Positions 10,915 to 20,434 of a stretch of DNA of 64,000 nt are shown here, one piece after another. Below the pieces are notes generated by a model. The model had not been told where the DNA came from and did no database searches. It saw nothing but the letters and a program-made list of their open reading frames with translations. This DNA is from Thauera sp. (GTDB lineage: Bacteria > Pseudomonadota > Gammaproteobacteria > Burkholderiales > Rhodocyclaceae). Location of the stretch: NCBI GenBank assembly GCA_024235615.1, contig JACKMB010000004.1, forward strand, positions 62,001 to 126,000, in the 5' to 3' direction. The first letter of the stretch is position 1; each line of letters starts with the position of its first letter. The translations under genes were made by a program, and so were the position numbers.

Positions 10915-13900
10915 ATGTCCCTGCTGCGCCTGCTCTTCCTGCTGCTGCTCCCCCTCCTCTCCATGCACGCCGCTGCCGAGGCGCCACCGCGGCCGCAGCC
11001 CGACGAGCTGCGTGCACGCCTGCAGGCGCTGGCCGAACGCAAGCTGCCCGAGGCCGAGCAGCGCACCGCGCAGCAGGCGCTGGAACAGGCCCAGGCCAGC
11101 CTCGCCAGCGCCGAGGACTATCGCCGCCGGCTCGATGCGCTCAAGCAGACCCTCGCCGACGCCCCTGCGCAGATCGCCGAGGCACGCCGCCAGCTCGCCG
11201 CGCTGTCCACCGCCGCGCCAGTCGCGGAGCCGGCGGCCGACACCCCGCTCGCACGCCTGGAGGAACGCCTCGCCGAACAGGAGGCCGCGCTCGCCGACTG
11301 GCGCCGCCGCCTCGACGAGGCCGACGGACTGGTCGTCGGCTCTCGCACCGGCCCCGAGCGCGCACAAACCGAGATCAGCACCGGCCAGGTGCGCATGGCG
11401 GAGATCGAGACCACACTCGCGAGCGGACGCGAAGCCGGGCGCGACGGTCGGCCCCTGGGCCCGGAGCGTCGCGACGCGCTCGCCGCCGAGTGGCATGCGC
11501 TCGACGCTCAGCTCACGCTGCGCCGCCAGGAGCTCGCAGGCAACAGCGGCCTGATCGACCTCGGTCTGGCCCGCCAGGAGCTCGCACGCCTGCAGGTCGC
11601 CCGCCTGGAGGACGCAGCGCACGTCCTCCAGGACGCGATCAGCCGCCAGCGCGCCAGCCAGGCCGAGCAGACCGTGCAGGCGCTCGCCGACGTGCGCGCG
11701 GACACGAGCGGCGACGCCCTGCTCGCGCGTGAGGCCGCGACCAACGAAGAGCTGTCCCAGTACCTGCTGCGCGCCACCGCGCATCTCGACACCCTGACCC
11801 GACGCAACCAGAAGGTCAGCCAGCAGCTCGACGCGATCAATCGCAGCACCGCGGTGATCGACGAGCAGATCGGCGTGCTGCAGGGCAGCGTCCTGCTGTC
11901 GCGCATCCTGCTCGAGCAGCGCCGGGCGCTGCCCGCACCGGTGGCCGATGCCGGCCTCGCCGACCAGATCGCCGACATCCGCCTCTATCAGTTCGAGATC
12001 AACAAGCAGCGCGAGCAGCTCACCAACCCGGCCGCCCATGCCGAGCGCCTGCTCGCCGGGGCCCCGGCGGGCGAGGCCGATCCGACGCTGCGCGAGCCGC
12101 TCCTCGCCCTGCTCGCCACCCGCGGCGAGCTACTCGAGCGCCTCAACCGCGAGCTCAACGCGGTGCTCGCCCAGTCGATCACCCTGCAGCTCGCCGAGCG
12201 CCAGCTGCTGGTCAGCGCCGACCGCCTGCGCGCCACGCTCGACAAGCAGATGTTCTGGATCCCGAGCAACCGCCCGCTCGACCTCACCTGGCTGCAGGCG
12301 GTGCCGGGCGCGCTCGCCAAGCAGTTCGGCGCGATTCCCTGGGGCTCGGCCATCGGCGAGCTGTGGGCCGGCCTGCAGGCGCGGCCCTTCCTGTTCCTGC
12401 CGGTGCTGCTGGTGAGCCTCGGGCTGTTCGCGCGCCGGCGCTGGCTGCGCGAAAAGCTCGACAGCCTGCACGCCGACATCGGCTACGTGCGCCGCGACAG
12501 CCAGCGCCACACCCCGCTGGCGATCCTGCTCAACCTGCTGCTCACCCTGCCGGTGAGCCTGCTGCTCGCGCTCGGCGGCATCGCGCTGCAGATGGACGCG
12601 CGCGGCCAGAATGCGGCCCTGGGCGCAGCGCTGATGCAGATGGCGCAGGCCTGGCTGGTGTTCCACACCGCACACCGCCTGCTCACCCCCGGCGGGGTCG
12701 CCGAGCGCCACTTCCAGTGGCCGGTCGAGCGCGTGCGCGCGATGCACCGCAACCTGCGCAAGCTCGGCCTGGTGGTGGTGGCGGTGGTCGCGGTGGTCGC
12801 GGTCGCCGAGCGCCAGCCCGAGAGCCTCGGCAGCGACGTGCTGGGCATGCTGATCCTGCTCGTCGGCTACGCGACCATGGCCTGGCTGCTGGGGCGCGGC
12901 CTGCTGCACACCCGCCTCGACGACCGACTCTCGCCGCTGCGCGTGTTCGTGGGGCTGGCGCTCGGGCTGATGCCGCTGGCACTCATCGGCGCGCTGGTGA
13001 TGGGCTACTACTACACCGCGCTCAAGCTCACCGGGCGCCTGGTCGACACCCTCTACGTGCTCATCCTGTGGCGGCTGGCCGAAGGCGTGCTGGTGCGCGC
13101 GCTCGGCGTCGCCGCGCACCGCATCGACCACCAGCGCGCGGTCGCGCGCCGCGAGGCCGCCGAGCGCGAGGGCCGCGCCGGCGCCGACAGCGAGCCCGCG
13201 GCGGTCGCCGAAGCGCCGATGCTCGACATCGCGCGCATCAACCAGCAGTCGCTGCGCCTGCTCCAACTCACCCTGCTGTCCGGGCTCGCGGTGGCGCTGT
13301 ACTGGGTGTGGGCCGACCTGCTCTCGGTGGTCTCCTACCTCGACAACATCACGCTGTACGAGTACGCGAGCGGCAGCGGCGAGGCCGCCGGCGTGGTGCC
13401 GATCAGCCTCGCCGACCTGCTCGGCGCGCTGGTGATCGCGGCGATCGCCTTCATGCTCGCCACCAACCTGCCCGGCCTGCTCGAGGTGCTGGTGCTGTCG
13501 CGGCTCAAGCTCGCCCAGGGCAGCGCCTACGCGATCACCACGCTGCTGTCCTACGTGATCGTCGGCGTCGGCATCGCCTCCACGCTCGGCACGCTGGGGG
13601 TGAGCTGGGACAAGCTGCAGTGGCTGGTGGCGGCGCTGTCGGTGGGCCTGGGCTTCGGCCTGCAGGAGATCTTCGCCAACTTCGTGTCCGGCCTCATCAT
13701 CCTGTTCGAGCGCCCGCTGCGCATCGGCGACACGGTGACGATCGGCAACGTCTCGGGCACGGTGAGCCGCATCCAGATCCGCGCCACCACCATCACCGAC
13801 TTCGACCGCAAGGAGATGATCGTGCCCAACAAGGCCTTCATCACCGGCCAGCTCACCAACTGGTCGCTGACCGACACCGTGACGCGGGTGACGATCAAGC

Positions 13901-14250
13901 TTGGCGTGGCCTACGGCGCCGACCTCGAGGCCACCCGCCGCCTGCTGCTCCGGATCGCCGCCGACAACCCGCGCGTGCTGAGGGATCCGGAGCCGCTGGT
14001 GTTCTTCCTCAACTTCGGGGCCAGCACGCTCGACCACGAGCTGCGGGTGCACGTGCGCGAACTCGCCGACCGCAACGCCGCGATCGACGAGATCAACCGC
14101 GAGATCGACCGCCGCTTCCGCGAGCAAGGCATCGAGATCGCCTTCAACCAGATGGATGTCCACATCCGCAGCATCGCGGACGGCCGCGAGGCCTTGCTGC
14201 AGAGCACACCGGCCGTTCCGCCCGCGCCCTCGTCGGGGCTGCAGGGCTGA
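10915..14250 (+). CDS. MscK/KefA-type mechanosensitive channel, MscS superfamily
   Basis: A large 1111-residue channel protein. A signal peptide (residues 1-22) precedes a long alpha-helical periplasmic region rich in Glu/Gln/Arg (about 25-450). Multiple membrane helices follow from roughly residue 475. The MscS core lies near 885-1085, including the pore-helix block ALSVGLGFGLQEIFANFVSG and the beta-domain block RPLRIGDTVTIGNVSGTVS. Family members open on membrane tension during osmotic downshock; MscK forms also respond to external K+ in E. coli. The length matches MscK/YjeP-type proteins rather than small MscS. It appears monocistronic. Confidence 0.93.
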   Translation: MSLLRLLFLLLLPLLSMHAAAEAPPRPQPDELRARLQALAERKLPEAEQRTAQQALEQAQASLASAEDYRRRLDALKQTLADAPAQIAEARRQLAALSTAAPVAEPAADTPLARLEERLAEQEAALADWRRRLDEADGLVVGSRTGPERAQTEISTGQVRMAEIETTLASGREAGRDGRPLGPERRDALAAEWHALDAQLTLRRQELAGNSGLIDLGLARQELARLQVARLEDAAHVLQDAISRQRASQAEQTVQALADVRADTSGDALLAREAATNEELSQYLLRATAHLDTLTRRNQKVSQQLDAINRSTAVIDEQIGVLQGSVLLSRILLEQRRALPAPVADAGLADQIADIRLYQFEINKQREQLTNPAAHAERLLAGAPAGEADPTLREPLLALLATRGELLERLNRELNAVLAQSITLQLAERQLLVSADRLRATLDKQMFWIPSNRPLDLTWLQAVPGALAKQFGAIPWGSAIGELWAGLQARPFLFLPVLLVSLGLFARRRWLREKLDSLHADIGYVRRDSQRHTPLAILLNLLLTLPVSLLLALGGIALQMDARGQNAALGAALMQMAQAWLVFHTAHRLLTPGGVAERHFQWPVERVRAMHRNLRKLGLVVVAVVAVVAVAERQPESLGSDVLGMLILLVGYATMAWLLGRGLLHTRLDDRLSPLRVFVGLALGLMPLALIGALVMGYYYTALKLTGRLVDTLYVLILWRLAEGVLVRALGVAAHRIDHQRAVARREAAEREGRAGADSEPAAVAEAPMLDIARINQQSLRLLQLTLLSGLAVALYWVWADLLSVVSYLDNITLYEYASGSGEAAGVVPISLADLLGALVIAAIAFMLATNLPGLLEVLVLSRLKLAQGSAYAITTLLSYVIVGVGIASTLGTLGVSWDKLQWLVAALSVGLGFGLQEIFANFVSGLIILFERPLRIGDTVTIGNVSGTVSRIQIRATTITDFDRKEMIVPNKAFITGQLTNWSLTDTVTRVTIKLGVAYGADLEATRRLLLRIAADNPRVLRDPEPLVFFLNFGASTLDHELRVHVRELADRNAAIDEINREIDRRFREQGIEIAFNQMDVHIRSIADGREALLQSTPAVPPAPSSGLQG

Positions 14251-14331
14251 ATCGAGGCACGGCGCGGAACGGGCGACCCACGCCCCCGCGCCAGCCGCGG
14301 CACCGCCGGGGACCTTGCCCGGGCCGGTCCG

Positions 14332-14496
14332 CTAGCCTCTGGAGCGCCTGCGCAGGCCGCCGCCCAGGCGCTCGAGCAGCACGCGCAGACGCATCATCGG
14401 GCCCGGCGCTCGAGGCGCAAAGCGGCGCGCCTCGGCGCGCGCCCACGACTCGGCCTGCGCACGGGCGCAACATTCACCGGCGCTGGCGTCGGACAT
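14332..14496 (-). CDS. Possible small hypothetical protein (54 aa)
   Basis: A 54-residue frame starting MSDASAGECCARAQAESWAR, with a basic C terminus (LGGGLRRRSRG). It lies 26 bases downstream of the membrane-protein gene on the same strand. No Shine-Dalgarno sequence is evident, and high GC makes open frames common here. I list it only because it starts where the previous gene ends and its composition is not purely low-complexity. It is unrecognised. Confidence 0.3.
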   Translation of the reverse strand: MSDASAGECCARAQAESWARAEARRFAPRAPGPMMRLRVLLERLGGGLRRRSRG

Positions 14497-14522
14497 CGCC
14501 GCCGCTGCGCGGGCGTCGGGGG

Positions 14523-14909
14523 TCACGACGGCCTGCGGCCATCCTGGCCGTCCCTGCGCACCTCGTCCTCGACCTCCACCTCGCGGATCACCTCGCCCTC
14601 GATGATCAGCCCGCGGTTGCCGCCGGCCGGGCCGTAGCCGCCCGCCCGCCCGCCGCCTGCGGACGCCTGCGCGTCCATCTGCGCACGCATCGCCTTGCGC
14701 AGCGCGCGCGTCTTCCACCACACCCAGCCCCAGATCGCCACGCCGGCGGTCAGCAGCACCGCGAAGAAGGCGACCGAGAAGGTCAGCGCGAGCATGAACA
14801 CGCCCGCCATCACGACCGCGCCGACCACCTTCTGCAGCAGCGTGGGCGGCTTGGCGGCCGGTCCGCCGAGGGTCTGGAAGAGGCCGGAGAATCGGGGATC
14901 CCTGTACAT
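14523..14909 (-). CDS. Hypothetical two-helix inner-membrane protein
   Basis: A 128-residue protein, start chosen at MYRDPRFSGLF (14909). A short cytoplasmic N terminus precedes two adjacent hydrophobic helices (about 25-65: VVGAVVMAGVFMLALTFSVA then FFAVLLTAGVAIWGWVWW). Then comes a basic/amphipathic segment, a Gly-rich linker and an acidic strand (GLIIEGEVIREVEVEDEV). I do not recognise the family; the last part resembles a short beta-hairpin oligomerisation strand. The upstream in-frame extension to 15020 is not supported. Confidence 0.6.
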   Translation of the reverse strand: MYRDPRFSGLFQTLGGPAAKPPTLLQKVVGAVVMAGVFMLALTFSVAFFAVLLTAGVAIWGWVWWKTRALRKAMRAQMDAQASAGGGRAGGYGPAGGNRGLIIEGEVIREVEVEDEVRRDGQDGRRPS

Positions 14910-15067
14910 GAGTCGGTCCTGTCGGGCGGCGCGGACCATCCGCGCCGCATGCGGAAGTGTGAGCCCCCGCCGGAAAAAAGATTCCACGCGAGCCGGGGTG
15001 CGCATGGATTGCTTACACATTCTCGCCCAAGCGGGCCGCCCTTGCCGAGTTCACCGGCCGCCCCCCC

Positions 15068-16399
15068 TGTAGGAGCGGCGGCAGCCGCGAAGGAGGCGGT
15101 GCGGCGGCCATGCGCAGGGGCGGTGGTGCCGACACCGGGCGAGGGCGACTTTGCCAGCGCCGCATTCGCGCCTGCCGGCGCTCCTACAGCGGGCAACCGG
15201 CCTTCGACGCGCGCGAATCTGCGCCGAGCGTCTCCGCCCCCCCTGTAGGAGCGGCGGCAGCCGCGAAGGAGGCGGTGCGGCGGCGATGCGCAGGGGCGGT
15301 AGTGCCGACACCGGGCGAGAGGCGACTTTGCCGGCGCCTCATTCGCGCCTGCCGGCGCTCCTACAGGACACCGCCGCGGCTGCGGGGGCAAACGGGCAAT
15401 CGGCCTTCGACGCGCGCGAATCTGCGCCGAGCGTCTCCGCCCCCCCTGTAGGAGCGGCGGCAGCCGCGAAGGAGGCGGTGCGGCGGCGATGCGCAGGGGC
15501 GGCGCGGTGCCGACACCGGCGAGAGCGACTTTGCCAGCGCCGCATTCGCGCCTGCCGGCGCTCCTACCGGACACCGCCGCGGCTGCGGGGGCAAATGGGC
15601 AATCGGCCTTCGACGCGCGCGCGCGATCTGCGCCGAGCGTCTCCGCCCCCTGTAGGAGCGGCGGCAGCCGCGAAGGAGGCGGTGCGGCGGCGATGCGCAG
15701 GGGCGGTGGTGCCGACACCGGGCGAGGGCAATTGTGCCAGCGCCGCATTCGCGCCTGCCGGCGCTCCTACAGGACACCGCCGCGGCTGCGGGGGCAAATG
15801 GGCAATCGGCCTTCGACGCGCGCGAATCTGCGCCGAGCGTCTCCGCCCCCCCTGTAGGAGCGGCGGCAGCCGCGAAGGAGGCGGTGCGGCGGCGATGCGC
15901 AGGGGCGGTGGTGCCGACACCGGGCGAGGGCGACTTTGCCAGCGCCGCATTCGCGCCTGCCGGCGCTCCTACAGGACACCGCCGCGGCTGCGGGGGCAAA
16001 TGGGCAATCGGCCTTCGACGCGCGCGAATCTGCGCCGAGCGTCTCCGCCCCCCCTGTAGGAGCGGCGGCAGCCGCGAAGGAGGCGGTGCGGCGGCGATGC
16101 GCAGGGGCGGTGGTGCCGACACCGGGCGAGAGCGACTTTGCCAGCGCCGCATTCGCGCCTGCCGGCGCTCCTACCGGACACCGCCGCGGCTGCGGGGGCA
16201 AATGGGCAATCGGCCTTCGACGCGCGCGAATCTGCGCCGAGCGTCTCCGCCCCCCCCTGTAGGAGCGGCGGCAGCCGCGAAGGAGGCGGTGCGGCGGCGA
16301 TGCGCAGGGGCGGTGGTGCCGACACCGGGCGAGGGCGACTTTGCCAGCGCCGCATTCGCGCCTGCCGGCGCTCCTACAGGACACCGCCGCGGCTTCGGG
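15068..16399. repeat. Array of seven ~203-bp tandem units, each a head-to-head REP pair
   Basis: Units begin at 15068, 15244, 15447, 15651, 15853, 16055 and 16258 (spacings 176, 203, 204, 202, 202, 203). Each starts with TGTAGGAGCGGCGGCAGCCG and, about 100 bases later, carries the inverted element TTCGCGCCTGCCGGCGCTCC followed by TACA. Each REP is a GTAG-headed imperfect hairpin (GCGGC-GGCA-GCCGC or GCGCC-GGCA-GGCGC stem). The sequence between them is almost identical from unit to unit, indicating recent tandem amplification. Open frames across the array are repeat artefacts. The array fills the divergent space between the two-helix protein and fetA. Confidence 0.93.
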
Positions 16400-16467
16400 G
16401 GGCGAGCGCGTGATCCCACCGGCGGCGCCGCATTGAAAACCTCGCCCGGACACGCGAACATCCCGCC

Positions 16468-17139
16468 ATGCCCACCCTCTCCCTGCACCAGCTCCGCACC
16501 CGCCACGTCGGCCCGATCGACCTCGACATCGCCGCCGGCGAATGCGTCTGCATCCGCGGTGCCTCGGGCAGCGGCAAGTCCTTGCTGCTGCGCGCGATCG
16601 CCGACCTCGACTCGCACGCCGGCGCGGCCGTGCTGGACGGGCGCGCGTGCGCATCCATGCCGGGCCCGGCCTGGCGGCGCCAAGTGGCGCTGGTGATGGC
16701 CGAGGGCCAGTGGTGGGCCGACAGCGTGGGCGAGCACTTCCCCGGCGGCTGCACGCCCGCCTCGCTGGACCGCCTGGGCCTGCCCGCCGACGCGCTCGGC
16801 TGGCAGGTGGCGCGCTGCTCCACCGGCGAGCGCCAGCGCCTCGCCCTGCTGCGCACGCTGATGCAGCAGCCTGCGGTGCTGCTGCTCGACGAACCCACCG
16901 GCAACCTCGACGAGGACAGCACCGCCCGCGTCGAGTCCCTGCTCGGCGACTACCGGCGCGAGCACGCCGCCGCGCTGCTGTGGGTCAGCCACGACCCGCG
17001 CCAGGCCGCGCGGGTGGCGCAGCGCCGCTTCATGCTCGAGGACGGTCGGCTGGTCGAGGAAGGCGAAGAGGAAGACGGAGGCGAGTCCACGAGCGTCAGC
17101 CGCGCCCGGTGCCCTGACGCGGGGGACGCGGCATGGTGA
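16468..17139 (+). CDS. fetA: FetA-type ABC transporter ATP-binding protein (YbbL family)
   Basis: A 223-residue ABC ATPase. Walker A is GASGSGKS (31-38), the signature is STGERQ (118-123), Walker B is VLLLDEP with Glu142, and the H-loop His175 is in VSHD. The sequence CSTGERQRLALLRTLMQQP resembles FetA/YbbL. It overlaps the permease gene by 7 bases, so they form one transporter. In E. coli FetAB exports iron and raises resistance to oxidative stress; that function is inferred from homology. The acidic C-terminal tail is unusual but short. Confidence 0.85.
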   Translation: MPTLSLHQLRTRHVGPIDLDIAAGECVCIRGASGSGKSLLLRAIADLDSHAGAAVLDGRACASMPGPAWRRQVALVMAEGQWWADSVGEHFPGGCTPASLDRLGLPADALGWQVARCSTGERQRLALLRTLMQQPAVLLLDEPTGNLDEDSTARVESLLGDYRREHAAALLWVSHDPRQAARVAQRRFMLEDGRLVEEGEEEDGGESTSVSRARCPDAGDAAW

Positions 17140-17933
17140 TCGAGCTCTCGGTGCTCGACCTCACGCTCGCCGCGCTGCTCATCCTCGCGCTCGCCGGCGT
17201 GTCGCTGCGCCTCGGGCTGGGGATCGGGCAGCGCCTGGTGGTGTCGGCGGCGCGCACGACGATCCAGCTGCTGCTGATCGGCCTGGTGCTCAAGCTGCTG
17301 TTCGACAACGCGCACTTCCTGTGGGTCGCGGCGATGGCCGCAGTGATGATCACCGCCGCCGGGCGCGAGGTGATGGCACGGCAGAAGCGCCGCTTCGTCG
17401 GGTGGTGGGGCTTCGGGCTGGGCACGCTGTCGATGTTCGTATCCTCCTTCACCGTGAGCGTGCTGGCGCTGCTCGTGGTGATCAGCAACACGCCCTGGTA
17501 CGCGCCGCAGTACGCGATCCCGCTGCTCGGCATGGTGCTGGGCAACACCATGAACGGCATCGCCCTCGGGCTGGACCGCCTGACCCACGAGGCGAGCGCG
17601 CGACGCGCGGTGCTCGAGGCCCGGCTCGCGCTCGGCCAGGACTGGGACGAGACCATCGCCGACACCCGGCGCGAGGCGATCCGCGTCGGCATGATCCCGA
17701 TCATCAACGCCATGGCGGCAGCCGGCATCGTCAGCCTGCCCGGCATGATGACCGGCCAGATCCTCGCCGGCACGCCGCCGGTGGAGGCGGTGAAGTACCA
17801 GATCCTGGTGATGTTCCTGATCGCCGGCGGCACCGGCTTCGGCACCGTGGTGGCGGTGAGCCTGGGCGCACGCCGGCTGTTCGACGAGCGCCAGCGCCTG
17901 CGCCTCGACCGCCTGCGCACCAGCGCGGATTGA
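17133..17933 (+). CDS. fetB: FetB-type ABC transporter permease (UPF0014, YbbM family)
   Basis: A 266-residue inner-membrane protein with about seven helices, the usual length for UPF0014. Characteristic blocks are ARTTIQLLLIGLVLKLLF, IPLLGMVLGNTMNGIALGLD, the cytoplasmic EARLALGQDWDETIADTRREA loop that contacts the ATPase, and IVSLPGMMTGQILAGTPP. It pairs with the preceding ATPase, most likely for iron efflux as in E. coli FetAB. The start codon lies inside the end of fetA. Confidence 0.9.
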   Translation: MVIELSVLDLTLAALLILALAGVSLRLGLGIGQRLVVSAARTTIQLLLIGLVLKLLFDNAHFLWVAAMAAVMITAAGREVMARQKRRFVGWWGFGLGTLSMFVSSFTVSVLALLVVISNTPWYAPQYAIPLLGMVLGNTMNGIALGLDRLTHEASARRAVLEARLALGQDWDETIADTRREAIRVGMIPIINAMAAAGIVSLPGMMTGQILAGTPPVEAVKYQILVMFLIAGGTGFGTVVAVSLGARRLFDERQRLRLDRLRTSAD

Positions 17934-17947
17934 CGGGGACGCGCAGG

Positions 17948-19321
17948 ATGAACCCGGCTGACCCCGCGTTGACGGGCGCAGACGTGGCCGGCACGCACGC
18001 CGCGCCGACCGGTGTCGCCGCCATGGAAACCACCGCCGCCGGCGCCCTGCGCGCCCCGCTCATCCTGTTCGGCGCCTTCGACCGGCACAACCTCGGCGAC
18101 CTGCTGCTCGGGCGCATCGCTGCCGCGCTGGCCGCACGCCTCCTGCCCGGGCGGGAAGTGCGCTTCGCGGGCCTCGCCAGTCGCGACCTGCGGGCGGACG
18201 GCGGTGCCCGCGTTCAGGCGCTCGCCGAACTCGCCCGGGACTGGCATCCGGTCCACCGCGAGGGGGCTCCCGCATGGCCGCCCGCATCGCCCCCCGCGCT
18301 GCTCCAGGTCGGCGGCGAGATCCTCGGCTGCGGCGCCTGGGAGGCGACGGTGATGCTGCTCGACACCACCGGCGCCGCACACGCGATCGCGCTGCACGAC
18401 CGCGACCCGAGCGCGCGCGAGGCCTGGGCGCGCGGCGTGCTCGGCAGCGCGCGCGGGCTGCCCTACCTCGCCCCCCATGCCGCGCTGCCGCCCGGCACCC
18501 GCATCGTGCACACCGGCATCGGTGGCGTCGGCTTCGCGAGCCTGCCCGCGGCGCGGCGCGCCGAGGCGCTCACCGAGCTGCACACGGCCGCGAGGGTGCA
18601 GGTGCGCGACCGCTGCACGCGCGACGCGCTCGCCGCAGCGGGCCTCGACGCGGAACTCGTACCCGACCCGGCGGTGCTGGTCGAACGCCTGCTCGGCGCC
18701 GAGGTGACACGCAGCGCCGCGACGGGCGAGATCGCGGTGCTGCGTGCGCGCTTCCCGCGAGGCTACGTCGCGGTGCAGCTCGCGGCCGAGTCCGGCGACG
18801 ATGCCACCCTGGCCACGCTCGCGGATGAGCTCGCCGCAACCGCGCGCGACCGCGGCCTGAGCATCGTGCTGTTCTGCGCCGGACGCGCACCCTGGCATGA
18901 CGACCCGGAAGTGCTGGAGCGGCTGCGGCGCCGCCTGCCCGACCCGAAATCCGCGGTGGTGGCCGAGTCGCGCCACGTCCTCGACCTGTGCGCGCTGATC
19001 GCGAGCGCGGCGCTGTGCTGCGCGAGCAGCCTGCACGCGCGCATCGTCGCCGACGCCTTCGCCCGCCCCGCGATCAGCATTGCCTGTGGCACAGCGCAGG
19101 CCGCCAAGCTGCGCGCCTGGCTCGACAGCTGGCACTCGCCGCGACGCCATCACCTGGCCGCGCCGGGGAACCTCCGCACGCTCGCGCACTCCGTGCTGAG
19201 CGAAGCGCCAAGCGAACGCGGGGCCCACGCCGCACGCCTCGCCGACCTCGCCGAGGCGGCGGCCCGCAGCGCATTCGCGCAACTTTTCGATCCGCTCGAA
19301 CCCGAGGACAAGACCCCATGA
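17948..19321 (+). CDS. Polysaccharide pyruvyl transferase family protein
   Basis: A 457-residue soluble protein. It shows the N-terminal FGAFDRHNLGDLLLGRIAA segment, the central VPDPAVLVERLL motif, and late CASSLHARIVADAFARPAIS, the pattern of pyruvyl-transferase/CsaB-like enzymes that move pyruvate from phosphoenolpyruvate onto sugars. The ATG at 17948 follows GGGGA; the open frame extends further upstream inside fetB but is not used. It sits 14 bases after fetB and overlaps the OYE gene start by 4 bases. No polysaccharide genes are nearby, so the acceptor is unknown. Confidence 0.75.
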   Translation: MNPADPALTGADVAGTHAAPTGVAAMETTAAGALRAPLILFGAFDRHNLGDLLLGRIAAALAARLLPGREVRFAGLASRDLRADGGARVQALAELARDWHPVHREGAPAWPPASPPALLQVGGEILGCGAWEATVMLLDTTGAAHAIALHDRDPSAREAWARGVLGSARGLPYLAPHAALPPGTRIVHTGIGGVGFASLPAARRAEALTELHTAARVQVRDRCTRDALAAAGLDAELVPDPAVLVERLLGAEVTRSAATGEIAVLRARFPRGYVAVQLAAESGDDATLATLADELAATARDRGLSIVLFCAGRAPWHDDPEVLERLRRRLPDPKSAVVAESRHVLDLCALIASAALCCASSLHARIVADAFARPAISIACGTAQAAKLRAWLDSWHSPRRHHLAAPGNLRTLAHSVLSEAPSERGAHAARLADLAEAAARSAFAQLFDPLEPEDKTP

Positions 19322-20394
19322 CCGATCTGTTCACCCCCCTGCAGGCCGGCGAGCTCGCCCTGCCCAACCGCATCCTGATGGCCCCGCTCACGCGCTGCCG
19401 CGCCGAAGCCGGCCACGTGCCCGGCGAGCTGATGGCCACCCACTACGCCCAGCGCGCCAGCGCCGGCCTGCTGATCGCCGAGGCGACGATGGCGATGGAG
19501 GGCAACTCCGCCTTCTGGCACGAGCCCGGCATCCACTCCGAGGCCCAGGTCGCCGGCTGGAAGAAGGTCACCGACGCGGTGCATGCCGCCGGCGGGCGCA
19601 TCGTGCTGCAGGTCTGGCACGGCGGCCGCGCCTGCCATCCGCTGCTCAACGACGGTCGCCAGCCGGTGGCGCCGAGCGCGCTCGCGATCACCGGCGACGA
19701 GGTGCACACGCCCAAGGGCAAGCAGCCCTACGTGGTGCCGCGCGAGCTGCGCGACGACGAGCTGCCGGCCATCGTCGCCGGCTTCGCACGCGCGGCCGAG
19801 AACGCGCGCGCGGCCGGCTTCGACGGCGTGGAGGTGCACGGCGCCAACGGCTACCTGCTCGACGAGTTCCTGCGCGACGGCAGCAACCAGCGCAGCGGCC
19901 CCTACGGCGGCCCGCGCGAGCACCGCGCGCGCTTGCTGTTCGAGGTGATCGACGCGGTGTGCAAGGTGTGGGGCAGCGGCCGCGTCGGCGTGCGCCTGTC
20001 GCCGCTCAACAGCTACAACGACATGATCGACAGCGACCCGATCGGCCTCGTCGAATGGCTCGCCGGCCGCCTCGACGACTACCGCCTCGCCTACCTGCAC
20101 CTGATGCGCGGCGACTTCTTCGGCAAGCAGCACGGGGACGTGGTGACGCCGGTGCGCGCCGCCTACCGCGGCGTGCTGATCGGCAACATGGGCTACTCCG
20201 CAGACGAGGCCAGCACCGCGATCGCTGCCGGCCAGCTCGACGCGGTCGCCTTCGGCACCGCCTTCCTCGCCAACCCCGACCTGCCCGAGCGCATCCGCCG
20301 CAAGGCCGCGCTCAACGCACCCGATCCGGCGACCTTCTACACTCCGGGGCCGAGGGGCTACACCGACTACCCGACGCTGGCGCAAAGCGCCTAG
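19318..20394 (+). CDS. Old yellow enzyme-family alkene reductase (NemA-like)
   Basis: A 358-residue FMN enzyme. It opens with LFTPLQAGELALPNRILMAP, has the HxxN pair His174/Asn177 in VEVHGANGYLLDEFLRDGSN, and the phosphate-binding end IGNMGYSADEA and DAVAFGTAFLANPDLPER. The family reduces activated C=C bonds (N-ethylmaleimide, enones) or nitro esters with NADPH. The start ATG overlaps the stop of the upstream gene (ATGA), so translation is coupled. The physiological substrate is unknown. Confidence 0.92.
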   Translation: MTDLFTPLQAGELALPNRILMAPLTRCRAEAGHVPGELMATHYAQRASAGLLIAEATMAMEGNSAFWHEPGIHSEAQVAGWKKVTDAVHAAGGRIVLQVWHGGRACHPLLNDGRQPVAPSALAITGDEVHTPKGKQPYVVPRELRDDELPAIVAGFARAAENARAAGFDGVEVHGANGYLLDEFLRDGSNQRSGPYGGPREHRARLLFEVIDAVCKVWGSGRVGVRLSPLNSYNDMIDSDPIGLVEWLAGRLDDYRLAYLHLMRGDFFGKQHGDVVTPVRAAYRGVLIGNMGYSADEASTAIAAGQLDAVAFGTAFLANPDLPERIRRKAALNAPDPATFYTPGPRGYTDYPTLAQSA

Positions 20395-20406
20395 AGGCGC
20401 GCCGAT

Positions 20407-20432
20407 GGTGTCGGCACGCACGGGCCGACACC
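20407..20432. terminator. Bidirectional hairpin between convergent OYE and AbrB-like genes
   Basis: A perfect 9-bp stem GGTGTCGGC / GCCGACACC encloses an 8-base loop, 13 bases after the OYE stop and just before the AbrB-like stop. No U-tract follows on either strand, so termination efficiency is uncertain. Confidence 0.5.
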
Positions 20433-20434
20433 GC

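Noticed and set aside
12130-15248. Long open frames on both strands across and beyond mscK
   Set aside because: Shadow frames of the channel gene extending into the repeat array; no start signals or domains.
15068-16399. CRISPR array
   Set aside because: Units are about 203 bp, spacers are nearly identical, and no cas genes are present.
15110-16696. Several 100-320 codon open frames across the 15-16.4 kb array
   Set aside because: They translate the tandem repeat (recurrent MRRGGGADTGRGR-like strings) and carry no gene signals.
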